NCBI RefSeq assembly: GCF_048544455.1
Contig: NC_133526.1
Location: 7,332,001 to 7,396,000 of the forward strand
Direction: 5' to 3'
From: Silene latifolia
Taxonomy: Eukaryota > Streptophyta > Magnoliopsida > Caryophyllales > Caryophyllaceae
DNA: 64,000 nt
Shown: piece by piece, positions 9,485-21,927 of the stretch
How positions within the stretch are numbered: position 1 is the stretch's first letter
Layout of the letters: each line of letters starts with the position of its first letter
The notes under the pieces: generated by a model
What the model saw: only the letters and a program-made list of their open reading frames with translations
Told to the model about the DNA's origin: nothing
Database searches by the model: none
Position numbers and translations under genes: made by a program

Positions 9485-10690
9485 TGTTTTGGAAGAGAAT
9501 CTACAGCTCAATTAAAGCCATGTTTGGACAAATAATAATAAGACCAAAAGTGTGAGAAAATGATTATTGTTAATAATTGTCAACAAAAATGAAAAAAATG
9601 AAAAAAATGCTTAACATGAACTATGGTCCATCACTCCATTTTCCACCCTATTTTATACGTTTGTCAACAGTCAACACCATTATTGTTAATAATTGTCATT
9701 CCATGATTTGCGTGTGAAATTCAGAGTCAGGGCCCATGCTACATAAATTTTGAGGATTGCAAGATCTTCCCTTTTCTACTGACCTGTGTTCAAAAATAGT
9801 AGGCCGAATACCAAAAATATTTTAGTCTAATGATTAACACGGAGGTATTGTGGACATTTGGTCTTAGGTTTGAATTCCCTCTCCCAACCTCCCCTCAAGT
9901 GTAATGCGACTAATTACACGATTCGTTGGAAAAAAAAAAAAAAAAGAAAAAAAAAAAAAAAAAAAATTGGGCCGAACGTGCGTAATTCGAAACAAGACGA
10001 TTACCACAATTCACTCATGGGCCTATAATCCACTCATTCACCCATTATATATATTGTCTTGTCTATGATCCACTCATGGGCGGCCTACACTTAATTTGTC
10101 ATTTGGCCCACGATAATCAGACATGAGATTCCGACTTTAGGTCTGGTTCTTTTGGACATAATTTCAGCTCATTTAAGTTTAACACATTTTTTTCACAAAT
10201 TAATTTCAACTCTATTCAGTTCAGTTCAGCTCCATTCAGTTCACTTTATCTAATCTCTTCACTAATTAACTCTCAGTTCAACTCGGCTTAGTTCAGTCCA
10301 GCAGAGCTAAGTAGAACTCATCTATTCACAAATTAAACCCTTATTTCAGTTTGTTATATTTCAGTTCTATTCAGTTCAGTTCAGCTCCATTTGGTGCAGT
10401 TAGCTCAGCTTCATCAAGTTTAGCTCTTTTTAGAGAAACTCTTTTCAACCGAAAAGAATAGGGCCTTAAGAAGGTTGAGAATAATCTGACAATTCTATTC
10501 TTCATGAGATTATGATAAAAAATAATTCATGTTATTAGGGCTAAGCAAAAATCATATATGTTAGATAACTAGATTTATGCATACTTTTATTCAAACTTAA
10601 AATTTTATATTTAGTTTTAGCATCTTTATAATAGAGTTATTTGTTTTAAATGTAAATTTTCAATGAACTTACCTGTTAGGGCAGGTCATG
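9485..10690. repeat. Diverged segmental duplicate of 59,215-61,085
   Basis: Shared landmarks occur in the same order: CTCAATTAAAGCCAT, GGTCCATCACTCCATTT, CACCCTATTTTATACGTTT, TTTGGCCCACGAT, and the GAGTTGGC-containing end near 10,690 and 61,075. Each copy contains the same MITE with TTGTTCTTTT-like ends (10,140-10,467 and 60,575-60,838), so that insertion predates the duplication. Confidence 0.75.
10139..10467. mobile_element. Tourist/PIF-like MITE
   Basis: The ends TAGGTCTGGTTCTTTTGG and the inverted form of CGAAAAGAATAGGGCCTTA suggest TTA-type flanks. The interior repeats TTCAGTTCAGCTC-like units. A related copy is present in the duplicated block at 60,575. Confidence 0.4.
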
Positions 10691-12614
10691 AGTTGGCCAG
10701 GTCTTAACTCTTGACCCTAGTCCATAAATATGTAATTGTCGAAGACTCGAAGGAGGTGAAATCCTGCAACAACTGTCATATGTTGATGCAAGTATGCAAC
10801 ATTGTCAATTTCAATTGCTTTTGGCATCAGCGATTCTGCCGACACGGCTTGACATGTTCATTTTCACACTTGCGGCATTTAACATTTCTTCTAAAGTTGA
10901 GCAAATTACACCTGCCAAAGGAAACTGCTTCAGCGTAGCTCATAGCAAAAACGAAAGTGATTTCACAGAGAGAGACAATATGAGAGAAAAGGGAAGTTAC
11001 ATGGAGCAAACCCAATCCCCAGAATCTAGAGACTCTGGTGGCCGAGTAGCCGAGCACTGGAAACATACTGTTTTTCTTGAAAAATTTGAATTTCCACACC
11101 TATAACAAAATTATATTTAGTGAGGAAGGGAGTAACCACAGATCAGCAGTGACAGGTAAAAAAAAAAGGCAACAATTCTGGAACCAGGCCTTAAAAGCAT
11201 TCCTCCGAAGGCAGGGCATTGCCACAGCATACCTCCAAGTTGTTCCAGGGCTTTGCCATTTTGGAGTGGTTCGGAAGACACCACGACACGAAGCCCGACC
11301 CAGCACAGCTTGGTTACATCAAATTCCCTGAGGTAGGTGGTAGGCCCTTCAACTTAAAACATATATGCCTTCCAGAGTACGCTTAAATTTCCCATTGGAT
11401 TTCAACGAACATTTGAGCTAGAATCCTTGAATAATTTTAAACAAAGAAAGGCAAAATCATCCACGGAATGCCAGACTGAGTGAAATAGCTTTCTCTCGCC
11501 TATTCAAGATTAGAGAAACTCACTGAGGGCAATTCCAGTCGCCTTTTTGGAGTTCAGTGTGGACTCTTTTTTTTCTTCTTAGGATCATCCTCCTTACAAT
11601 TTAGGCATTGGGTATTTCTGGCATAATTTAAGTATTGACATCTGCAAGCCAAGCAAAAGGACTATCAAGTTGAATCAAACAGGAGAATTAACAAAGTCCA
11701 AATTAGAACTATTTTTTTTATAAAAAAAAAACAAGATCTAGCAGAAGGGCTGCCCCTAGCCTGTTCAAGGATAGAAAAACTCACGTACAACAATGCCAGT
11801 CAACAGACTTGGGTTGAACATGTCGCCAAGGAGCATGCTCATTGCATTTTACACAGCTGATATTTCGGCCAAAGTTTACATAATTACACCTGCAATGGAA
11901 TACAAAAATAAACATTAAATTAGGCAATTATTCAAGAGCAAATGGAAATACAGATGGACCAGATGTTCAACTAATCATAATTAAAAATTTAGAAAGATTT
12001 AACTAATTCTAAAAATCATTTGAACTTGAAAATAGAATCATAACACACTTGTCAGGCGCAAGAATACCAAGTCAATGATCAATCATATATATCTTCCGCG
12101 CGACCGGCATTCATTTCTAATGCGCAAAAAGAGGTAAAAGAAAAGAAACAATAGAGCTCCCCGTGACTTTATTGTTGTCAACTCAAATCAGTTTGGCGGC
12201 TTTGGCCAGCTACAGCACAAACATTTATGCATCTAACTCCATCCCTTTCACAGATGCTACCTGCACCATAAATTCTCAAACCTCACTTGAAGAACAATAT
12301 TTACAACATTCAATGAATATTCTATTAAAATCCAAAAGTGCACACATATTAAATACCCCTAACTATCCATAAGGGAATCTTTTATTTGGCATAACCTTGA
12401 AGAGAAAAGCATATCGCTGCTTCTGATGTCAAAATTTAGGTACTCAAAAGTATTGATATGTTTTTCCTTCAAATAATTCATCTACATAAGAGTACACAAA
12501 ATTCGACATGACGTTATAACTAAAACCAAAGTCCTTTAGAAAAAAAGCAGAACAGTATTATTATCAGCGGAAAAGATTAGATCAACATTATTCTCTCCAA
12601 GTTATTCACATGTA

Positions 12615-12720
12615 CTACATGCACCTCCTAAAAGCATGCATACAAATCTAAGGAAATATGTGAATGACTACATGCACCTTCTAAAAGCATGCATACAAAT
12701 CTAAGGAAATATGTGAATGA
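12615..12720. repeat. Two-copy 53-bp tandem repeat in the zinc-finger gene intron
   Basis: The unit beginning CTACATGCACCTYCTAAAAG is repeated with one difference at 12,615-12,667 and 12,668-12,720. No gene feature is attached. Confidence 0.85.
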
Positions 12721-13766
12721 CTAGTACAGTTACGTAGGCCGCACATTCCCCAAAAATAGAAACAGCTCCACTGCCTATGATCACAGTATATTAAATTGCC
12801 GAGTGAACAAAAGTACATCAACCATCAGTAGCCAATTTTTTATGAACCATTGATACCCAAGTATCTTTGCAACTAAGCCATAGTAAAAAAAATGAATAAC
12901 ATCAAAGTGAAGTGCACAGCTCTGTTCGGTGGGCAGGCATACCCTACTGATGTATCTGATAACATTGATAACATTGTACCTGGGAATGCTCTTGACTCCT
13001 ACGAAAGAGGGTTTATCCATGAGGAGGGCCTGATCCCTGAGATAGTGCTTGAGAATGCTGAATTTGCTCAGGTTGCTAAGAAGAAAGCAACAAAAGAAAT
13101 GTTTTGGAAACCCGATTGAGAATATATTAGATTAGATACGCTCAAGGGTCAGCTATACTGAAGCCAAATACAGGAACATGCACCAGACATTTGGATTAAC
13201 AATCTCCTCCTTCACCTTCTCAGTGAGTATCAGAAATTGGAACGTTAGGCTGTTAGGGGCACCGATGAAAGCATGAAGCACCTTGCAGCGGATATCCTCT
13301 GGATTCTGGAATGCAAATATTGATTTTATTGGTGCTTTGGAGACAAGGGTGAACGAATGAACATTCAAAAGGACTTTATGTTTTCTTTGACAAGATATAG
13401 TATTAGTATTAATTAAGGGACACCAAGTGGGTGGTTCACTCCATAGCCCTTATCATAGAGGTGACGGCGTGACGCCCATCATAAAAAGACCACCATGTAA
13501 GTGACACTCATATACAAAATGAGAGATAAATAGTTATGCTCTCAAGTTAACATAGGTTATCTTATCAGCTTATCTACAAAAATAAGAAGAGACAAGTTTC
13601 TACTTAAGCATTAGGCTCCAAAGACATGGCCCATAATGTTAATAAGCTCAGTTTGGTCACACTCATAATTATCTCTGTCATGTGAGTGATAGGATTTCTC
13701 TCTTCCCAGAATTTGGGGAGCCCTTAGGCCTTAAGGCACAAGGGTAATCATGTTACATAAGTGCTA

Positions 13767-13868
13767 GGGCTTAGCTATTCTAGAGCCTTAAAAGGTACAT
13801 GTCACTATTATAGCTATTTTAGGGCTTAACTATTCTAGAGCCTTAAAAGGTACAGGTCACTGTTATCT
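13767..13868. repeat. Two-copy 55-bp tandem repeat
   Basis: The unit contains TATTCTAGAGCCTTAAAAGG followed by a TACANGTCACT form, and recurs from 13,822 with a few substitutions. Confidence 0.75.
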
Positions 13869-15608
13869 ACTTTCATTCACAAAGCTAATCCATTTGCTGC
13901 TTGGCCCATAGCACGCTACAACTACGAAATCAGTTGGACAGAGAGGGCGTATAATACTCCGTATTACATGATTCACAGCACGCTACAACTACGGCTCTAG
14001 AAAATAGATTTGAGGACAAAACTCGATACCCACTTACCACCTCTGTGATTACAAATGTAAAGGTTATTTTATGTAAGTATCATTAAGTCATTAACACATC
14101 AAATTTATTTTTTTGACATCTTATTCAACACATACAAGGCAGGCATAAACTCTGCTCACTGTAAATTGGTCCCCAACAATAAGCAGTTGAAGCATTGCAA
14201 AAATGTTTAATTTACCAAGTACGAAGTATTTGTTTAGTTCACACCTTTAGAAACTGAAATACCGAAGAACTTAAAATATCATGAATAAGAGTTTAATGGG
14301 AGATGCCCCAAAGCTGTTTGACATAAAAATATTATGTATATTTAGTACGGGTTATCAGACATTAAACCAACATATCACAGTCAAGAATTTCATTAGGATC
14401 AACACAATTGAAGATTCTCAAGATTGGATTAAAGATAAAACTAAGAACAAAGGTAACAGACCTGTCTCATGCTAGTTGCTGCTCTTTCTAACAATTTCTT
14501 TAGCATCACCAAATTTATCTCAAACCCTATTCCCTCAACTTTTTTTTACTACCAAGTACCAACAGGAGTCCCTTAGTTAAGAATTTTATATGCTTTTGCA
14601 TGTCAAAAAAAATATGCCTTAAAGTCTCTTAACACCATCCGCGCTGACATCACAAACCATACAGGAAAGTTCAATTGTAAATGACTAATTTATGAAGATT
14701 TAGTTAACTTACTTAGGACAAACCCAATCCTGTTTACGTGTTCCGATGGCTTGAGACACCACAGTAGCAGCCAAATTTACAATTTTTTCCTTCTTATAAG
14801 GGATCTCCTCTGAGACTGGACTTTTAGACGCTTTAGTCAGGTCCATCAACATTCTCAGCAATCTTCTGGCAGATGATACAGCCTGCTCATTGTTAGTAAG
14901 TCTAACGGCCCCGGATACAACCGTTGGGTGTATAGCATAGAACAATAAGTGACGCATGACATCCACAGTTTGGACAAGACGAGAGTCATTCGGTTTTAAG
15001 TATGCACGCTTACACGATCCTCTTAGACTGCATACATCACATACCTGCATTAAAGTCAAACAAGTAAACCAAGGAATAATATATTAATGCATTAATTCAC
15101 TCAAAGCTAAAGACAATTATAAGTATGCTAGATCATATTTGCTAAGCCGCAACTGGCAATAAGACGTCTTGTATACAGGTATAGTTGTATAAAGACCACG
15201 TCCTGTCACTCAGAACTAATAGACAAGTTGCAAAACACCTTCTGCTAACACACTAGTCTTAGTAGTCAACACTTTGCTGATTTTGCAATTATGGTACTAG
15301 GTAGTTCATTTTCAAATTCAAATCGATTAGGAGCTTACTGCTACTTAACAGATAAAGCTTGAATCACAACAGAAATCATAGAAGACACTAAGTGGAATAT
15401 TTATGATATATTTAGAAATAAATTTAGGAGACAAAAAAACTCGATATCATAACAGATACGGAGTACGATATTTCTTATTAAGGGACTTACCTTTTTTTCC
15501 ACCAAACCTACATACTCTCTAAGTCGTTTTGCTGAGTTACAAACTCTCCGATCAAGTTTAGGACATCAAATCTCCACGACGTTTTCAATATCATCTTTCG
15601 ACAATGAC

Positions 15609-17358
15609 CTACAAAGAAGAAGCACAAGGAAAAGTGAGCCTATAAAACAAACAAAATAGTAGGTCGGGTACAACAATAATAATCACAATGCCTTAGCTCT
15701 ACAAATAATTGGGGGGTGGCAAACATGAGCAAACAAGAATATGTTACATTGCGGAGGTAAAACAAAAATAAAGGCTGAAAGAGGAAACAAGAGCAAGAAA
15801 AGAAATATGAGGGTGTAACAAAAGTAATATGGGGAAACAATAGATGAGATAAACCGAGAATAAACAAGGAATGACTAAAGAATAAAAGCGAAATGGGAAA
15901 GGAGAAAAGAGGGGAAAGAAACACGCAAACACACACAATAAAATGAAACCTCACCACCCACACGTATTGTTGTCGCACTCTACTGATCTACCCTAACAAA
16001 CGGCATACCTTTTTTGATAGTTCTAGGGCATAACTTTCTCACACAATAAGATCTCATTAATTCACAAACCATAAGCCATATTCAAGCATACAACCTATCA
16101 CATCCACGCCCTATTTTAACATTTTTATTCTTCCGGTTCTCTCTCCTCAGTCCTCGTGACCACCCACACCATTGACACCACCAACTACTTTCATTCAGAC
16201 CACCCCCCCACCACATATCATCAGCCAAGCCCCATCCTAATTTGGCCCGTCAATAACAAGCCTCCTTCATTCCCATAAACCACCAAACCATTAGACCCAA
16301 AAAAAAAAAAACATCAAACCAACCTGGCAGCACCACTTCCCTCCCTTATACTAAGTACACCCATCTCAATCTCAATCTTGGTCACCCCACAACTTAATTT
16401 GGGCATCTCCCCAGCCCCTCACAGTCCCTTCATTACGCCATTTCTCACTATTAGAAATTGAGTATGTACGAAACAGGAATTGACAATAATAACACCGCAC
16501 CGAATCGACTCCGCTTTCCTAATAGAATAATTCGACCCTTAACAGTGTCTGGGTATAATCGAACTTTGTACTGAGATAAGACGGTGCCCTCTGATTTTTG
16601 GCACAAAAATCAGAGACATAATATAGAAATATTTTGTGTAGAATGTTATACGTTCTTTGATGCAAATAGAAGATTATGATTTTCTGTGTGTTCTTTTCTT
16701 CTCATCCTTCATCTATATATATAGGAAGGATTTGGTAATCAGGGAAATCGGGGATGTATTTCTGAAGGGTTGCAACTCTTCAGAAATTCAGATGCAACTC
16801 TTCAGAAATTCAGATACCCCCGTCATAGTTATTCGAACGTAAAATATTCCGCAATCCCGTAAATAATTATTCAAGCGTACACTCCGTACTTCCCGAACTC
16901 GTATTATTTTATTTAGAAATTACCCATCAATGAACCGACCTTAATTACGCCAAATGAACGGGTAATTACTCTTAAATCACCAACACTCACCCTCCTAACC
17001 GTTTATTTATCGATGAAGCATTAAATCACCATTACAAACAAGCAACATGTCCATCATCACCTTCAATGTCATTAACATGTCTACATTCCGAAATTAACCA
17101 CCACCAATAAATGTCCTATCCTCAATTTGCGCTTATCATACATCCATACCCCCAAGATTCGCCACGGTTCAGCTCTGTTCTTTTGGACTTAACGTCAATT
17201 CACTCCAACCCAATTTTACCCTCACCTCAGTTCAGTTCAAAAAGTTCACCTCCTAAACAACGGGTCGGAAAACAACTAAAATCCATTCACACAAAACAAC
17301 AAATAATCGAAACAAACACACAAAATCAAAAGATGAGAGTATTAGATAAGGAACAAAC
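15609..17358. other. Intron 1 of the zinc-finger gene
   Basis: This is a long intron without a recognised exon. The stretch 16,450-16,880 may be an old LTR fragment, judged only from composition and a 22-bp duplication, GCAACTCTTCAGAAATTCAG plus AT, at 16,769-16,812. The rest is low-complexity pyrimidine-rich sequence. Confidence 0.4.
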
Positions 17359-17814
17359 TTGAAAATGTCGAAATGGTCACGAGCAAAGCTGATACAAGGA
17401 TTTTTCAAGAGCTTTAGATCATGGTAAACCAATTCGCTATCGCCATTGCCACCGTCATCACCGAGAGAAGAATTAGGGAAGTAATCGTGAGATTTCAATC
17501 GGTCGACGAAGGATACCCATTCCGGCCATGGATGCTGCGGCGACGACGACGATGGAACTGGCGGCGATACGGTGGCGGTAGCGGTGCAGGTGCGGGAGAA
17601 AATTAGGGTTTTAGGGATTGAGGGTTTAAGGGTGAAATGGAAGAGAGTGTCTGTTGTTCTGGTTCGGAGAAACATTGTTACTAATTTGGGTTGGAGCTTT
17701 CGACCCTACGAGAGTTTTGGTTAGATTAGAACATAACTACAGTATTTTTTTTTGTATTACTTAATTATGTTAAATTATTTATATATTTTTTTTTTGAAGA
17801 CCCCAAATCGGGAT

Positions 17815-20800
17815 TTAAGATTGCATATATGAAAATTCAGGACTACACGGCATTCTACCTTCCCACATCTTCCTGCCTATAACAGAATTCGAAAGATGAG
17901 CTAAATCGTGAGCGACCTTAGTATCCTTACGACTTACATAGCGCCAAATAATAAAATCGAAATTAACGCATACATGTCGAATCTTATCAATAACCAAATA
18001 TAGAAAGCTTCGTCCCTGTAGGCCTTCTCGCAGAATGTCGATGACGGACTTGCAATCACTCTCCACAACAACCCGTCTTACTCCTCTCCTCGCTGCTTCC
18101 TTCACACCTTCAAGAATAGCTTCCGCCTCTACTTCATCTGCTTCCGCTATACCACGTCTCCTCTCCATCACAGTCCACTGCACGACATCCTCATGGTCCC
18201 AGCACACGACGCCCCAACCTACGCCCCAACCCTCCTTGACTCCCGCATCACACATGACATGCACCCAACCCTCGTCCAAACTTCCATCGAGCCTCTCCCT
18301 TCCTGTCCTCCTACTCATCCCCTCACCCTCCTTATCGTGCCCTCCCCTGCCATCACCCACCGTCCCTTTATTCCTTCCAGCCACCCCTGCCTCCATCTCC
18401 ATTAACAGCTCCTCCACCCTCCTCCTCGTCTTCCCTACATTCGTCAGCTTCCCATCAAAAACCAATCCATTTCTAGCCTCCCAAATGGCCCAACAACCCG
18501 TCATAAACTTCCCTCGCTCCTCGACCCCCATCTCCCTCCACAAGTCCTCCACCCACTCCCTCACCCTCTCATGCCCAACTTCCTTCTTTGGCTCCACCCC
18601 CAACCCATCCCAAATCCCTCCCACCCAACCACAACCCTTAACGAGATGGAGACAAGTCTCCACATCGGCCAAACATACGGGGCAAATAGCATCGAAAGCT
18701 TGGATGCGCCTTACAATATTACCTTTTGTGGGAATCGCTTCATTGCATAGCTGCCAAAAGAAGACCTTGACCCGAGGTAACACGTTCACACTCCATATCC
18801 CCTTCCACACCCATTTACTCCGAGCAAAGTCGGATGGCCCTTGATCAGCACCCTCTTCATTCATAAGAGCATGATACGCAGAGCGGACTGAATACATTCC
18901 ATCTTTTTCAAACTTCCAACACCAAATGTCCTCCATGTTTCCGCCACATAACCGCATGTTAAGGATCTCCTCTTGTTCGAAAGGCAAAAAAAGAGACCGT
19001 ACTTTATGCATAATCCACGAGTTTCCATCAGCAGCTATAAGATCAGCAACCATTAGGTCCTCACCCCCCGGCACTCTAGGAGATAGCACATAACCCGAAT
19101 TTGAGTGTCGAATCCAAGGATCACCCCAAATTTTTGTACCCATCCCGTTTCCTATACGACGCAAAGCACCCTTCATCAAAACCTCCTTGGCTTCCCATAT
19201 TCCTTTCCATGTGTAGCTGGGGTTATATCCTAAGCTCGCCTTCATAAAAGACCTTCCTCTATAATATTTCGCCCTAAGCAAACGAGCAAGAAGCGAGCCC
19301 GTTTTCGTCAAAAGCCTCCATGCTTGCTTTCCGAGCATTGCCAAATTAAATTTGTGGAAATCTCGAAAACCCAAGCCTCCTAACTGTTTCGACCTACATA
19401 GCTTTTGCCAAGCAATCCAAGGAATTTTACGCTTTCCATTTTCCGACCCCCACCAAAACCTTGAGACCAACTATCGCAATTCTTCACAAAAATCACTAGG
19501 GAGTTTGAAGACACTCATTGCATAGGTAGAGATTGATTGGACAACGGCCTTTATCAAGACTTCTCTACCGGCCTTCGAAAGTAACATCCCTCGCCACCCT
19601 TGTAATTTCTTGCTCAGTTTGTCTCGTAACAAGCTCGTGAGAGCCTGTTTCGAATGGCCCAAAACAGTGGGTAAGCCCAAATACTTGCCCGGATTATCAA
19701 CCACACGCACCCCCAACTCGTGAACCACCTGACCCTTTCTCAATGTCCCCGTACTTCGGCTGAATGACGCCGTAGTTTTATCAAAATTTACCTGTTGTCC
19801 CGACGCCATCTCGTACGCTGTCAAAATCCCCTTTACTGCCCGCACTTCATCCAAATTAGCTTTGAAAAAGAAGAGACTATCATCAGCGAATAAGAGATGA
19901 GAAATCATAGGAGCTTCATGCGAAATTTTAATGCCATGTATCGCCCTATTTTCGACAGCCCTCCGCATTAAACTCGAAAGCACCTCAGCACATAAGATAA
20001 AAAGATATGGAGACAAAGGATCCCCTTGGCGTAGTCCCCTATGTGGTCGAAAATCTCTCGTGGGTTTGCCATTAATAAGAACAGCGAAGGAGACCGTCTG
20101 AACACACATCATCACTCTATTTATCCACCGAGCATCAAACCCCATCCGCTGCAAGACTCGTTCCAAAAAACCCCATTCCACCCTATCATAAGCTTTTGCC
20201 ATGTTAAGTTTAAGAGCAATGTGTCCCTCCCCCCGGCGTGTATTCTTCATATGATGGAAAATTTCAAAAGCAATAAGAATATTATCCGTAATTAATCTCC
20301 CCGGGGTAAATGCACTCTGGTTCTCCGACACCACCTCTCCAAGAAAGATTTTCAATCTATTCGCAAGGACTTTTGACACGAGCTTATACACAACGTTACA
20401 GAGGCTAATTGGCCGAAACTCAGACATCTTATCCGAACTCTTTACCTTAGGTATAAGTACAATAAAAGTTTTATTCATACCTGATAAAAACGCCCCACCC
20501 CTTAAAATTCCTAGCACCGTCTTGATGACAGCCGGACCAACAATGTGCCAATAAGTCTGATAAAATAATCCGTTCATGCCATCTGGACCCGGTGCTTTAT
20601 CCGGATGCATTTGTTCCAAAGCTCGAATTATTTCCTCCTCGGTATAAGCAGCCCGCAGCACACTGTTCATTTCCTCTGTAACCCTCCCAGCCACCCCATC
20701 AAGAACCGCCTCAAAATCACTTGGCTCCCCCGACTGAAACAATTTTTCGAAATAATCACACGCCACTGCTTCAATCTGCTCAGCACCCATACGGCATACA

Positions 20801-21927
20801 CCCCCATCATATATCAATTTCAGAATTGTATTCTTTTGCTTGCGTTGAGACGCTTTCTGGTGAAAGTATTTTGTATTCTTATCCCCTTCCTGTAACCAAA
20901 TAGCCCTCGACCACTGCCTCCAAAACATTTCTTCTTGTTTTAGCAAGTTCGAGATTTCCTTTACAAGTTCATTTCGTTCCTTTAGTAGTGTCGGTGTCCT
21001 CGCACCCTCATTAAGAATACCGAGTCTCCGTCTTTTCCTCTGAATGTCACGCATTACTTTACCAATACTAACACCCTTCCACGCCATTAACTCCTCCCCA
21101 CACCGTTTCAATTTATCCATAATTTCGCCCTCTCCCCCTCCCCATGTCAAACGAATAGTATCCTCACACTCCTCTTCACCAATCCACAGTTGCTCAAATC
21201 GAAAAAGTTTCTTCCCCTGTCTGCCATCACTTCGTCTCTTCAGCCATAACTTGATAGGAGAATGGTCGGACCATTCCCTAACCAAGTGTTCAGCCCGCGC
21301 ATAAGGAAACAATTCAAACCACCCCTCATTTCCCATGGCCCTATCAAGCCTACACTGCCTATTCGCCTCATTAGCTTGCCCATTATCAAAAGTAAATTCA
21401 TAGCCTTCAAACACCACATCCCTTAGCCCACAGTCATTTACCGCTTCCCGGAAGTTGTTCATTTGCCATTGAGCTCGAGTTCCACCCTTCATTTCCGTCG
21501 CATATAAAATCTCATTGAAATCCCCTACACAAACCCACGGTCCATCATACTCGTCTTTCAAAATTCTCAATAATTGCCACGATAAATGTCTATCACTCAC
21601 AACCGGCCACCCATAAAAACCCGTAACCCTCCACATCTTACCGTTCCATGACACATCCATATCGATATGATGCATCAATGCTGATTTCAGCTGACATCCT
21701 ACCTCTTTCTTCCACATAAATGCAAGACCCCCCGATCTCCCCGCATTATCCACCTCAAAACCTTCATAATCATTCAAGCACGCCCTAACTCTCCCAAATT
21801 CCATACTGCTAAGTCTCGTCTCGCAAAGAAAGACTATAGCAGGAGCTTCCCTCTTTAGGAGGTTTCGTAATCCGCCTACTGCATCAAGGTTGCCCAAGCC
21901 CCGGCAGTTAAGGCTCAAAAGACTCAT
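17815..21927 (-). pseudogene. LINE ORF2: endonuclease, reverse transcriptase, RNase H, one nonsense codon
   Basis: The frame is 1371 codons with a single TAG at 19,473-19,471. The N-terminus MSLLSLNCRGLGNL starts the APE-type endonuclease, with CETRLSS, GDFNEIL and SDHSPIKL motifs. The reverse transcriptase has APGPDGMNGLF, LIPKVKSSDKMSEFRPISLC, GLRQGDPLSPYLF and the catalytic FADD in LLFADDSLFFF. A zf-RVT region with CPVCLADVETCLHLV follows, then a C-terminal RNase H with MCDAGVKEGWG and VESDCKSVIDIL. The stop lies between CEELR and LVSRFWWGS and can be explained by a single C-to-T change at a Gln codon. Everything else is open, so the copy is fairly young. Confidence 0.9.

Larger units (their letters stand above)
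8761..10826. other. Intergenic region between CYP-A and the zinc-finger gene
   Basis: No gene is seen. A TATA-like TATTTATA on the minus strand lies near 8791-8798, upstream of CYP-A. The stretch 9150-9420 has retroelement-like debris around CAGTGGCGTTTCTAGG. A long A-rich run lies at 9929-9967. From about 9485 to 10,690 the sequence is a diverged copy of 59,215-61,085. Confidence 0.5.
11890..14712. other. Long intron 3 of the zinc-finger gene
   Basis: No additional exon was recognised. The 53-bp tandem repeat (12,615-12,720) and a 55-bp tandem repeat (13,767-13,868) lie here. A plus-strand open frame at 12,892-13,119 contains NIDNIVPGNALDSYERGF but matches nothing I recognise. The intron is AT-rich and otherwise featureless. 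Confidence 0.5.
10827..17675 (-). pseudogene. RanBP2-type zinc-finger gene, OZ/VAR3-like, with two lesions
   Basis: Six exons are predicted on the minus strand: 17675-17359, 15608-15491, 15044-14713, 11889-11785, 11641-11524 and 10911-10827. The N-terminus (MFLRTRTTDTLFHF) is rich in Ser, Thr and Arg, like an organelle transit peptide. Exon 3 encodes CDVCSLRGSCKRAY, a segment typical of the plant organelle zinc-finger (OZ) family, whose founding member OZ1/VAR3 acts in chloroplast RNA editing. Three RanBP2 fingers follow: DWVCPKCNYVNFGRN, DWHCCTCQYLNYARN and DWNCPQCNLLNFRRN, each with its second CxxC pair. Each finger is split by a phase-2 intron at the same point. Two lesions are seen. Exon 2 has an in-frame TGA just before CPKLDRRV. 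Exon 5 is 118 bp, one base short of the phase required, near an A9 run. A LINE sits about 95 bp upstream of the ATG. Sequencing error is the alternative for the lesions. Confidence 0.75.

Noticed and set aside
9817-9930. Possible tRNA-derived SINE
   Set aside because: The A-box and B-box resemblance is weak and no second copy or target duplication was found.
12892-13119. Small plus-strand frame (MNNIKVKCTALFGG) in the zinc-finger gene intron
   Set aside because: I recognise no family and see no splice or regulatory context, so it is not reported as a gene.
13305-13360. Possible LINE endonuclease fragment (NIDFIGALETRV)
   Set aside because: The match is about a dozen residues with no supporting sequence around it.
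16450-16880. Solo LTR in intron 1 of the zinc-finger gene
   Set aside because: The composition is suggestive, but I could not find TG...CA ends with a target duplication.
18035-18844. Long plus-strand frame in the LINE RNase H region
   Set aside because: It is the antisense of ORF2, which has clear RNase H and zf-RVT motifs.
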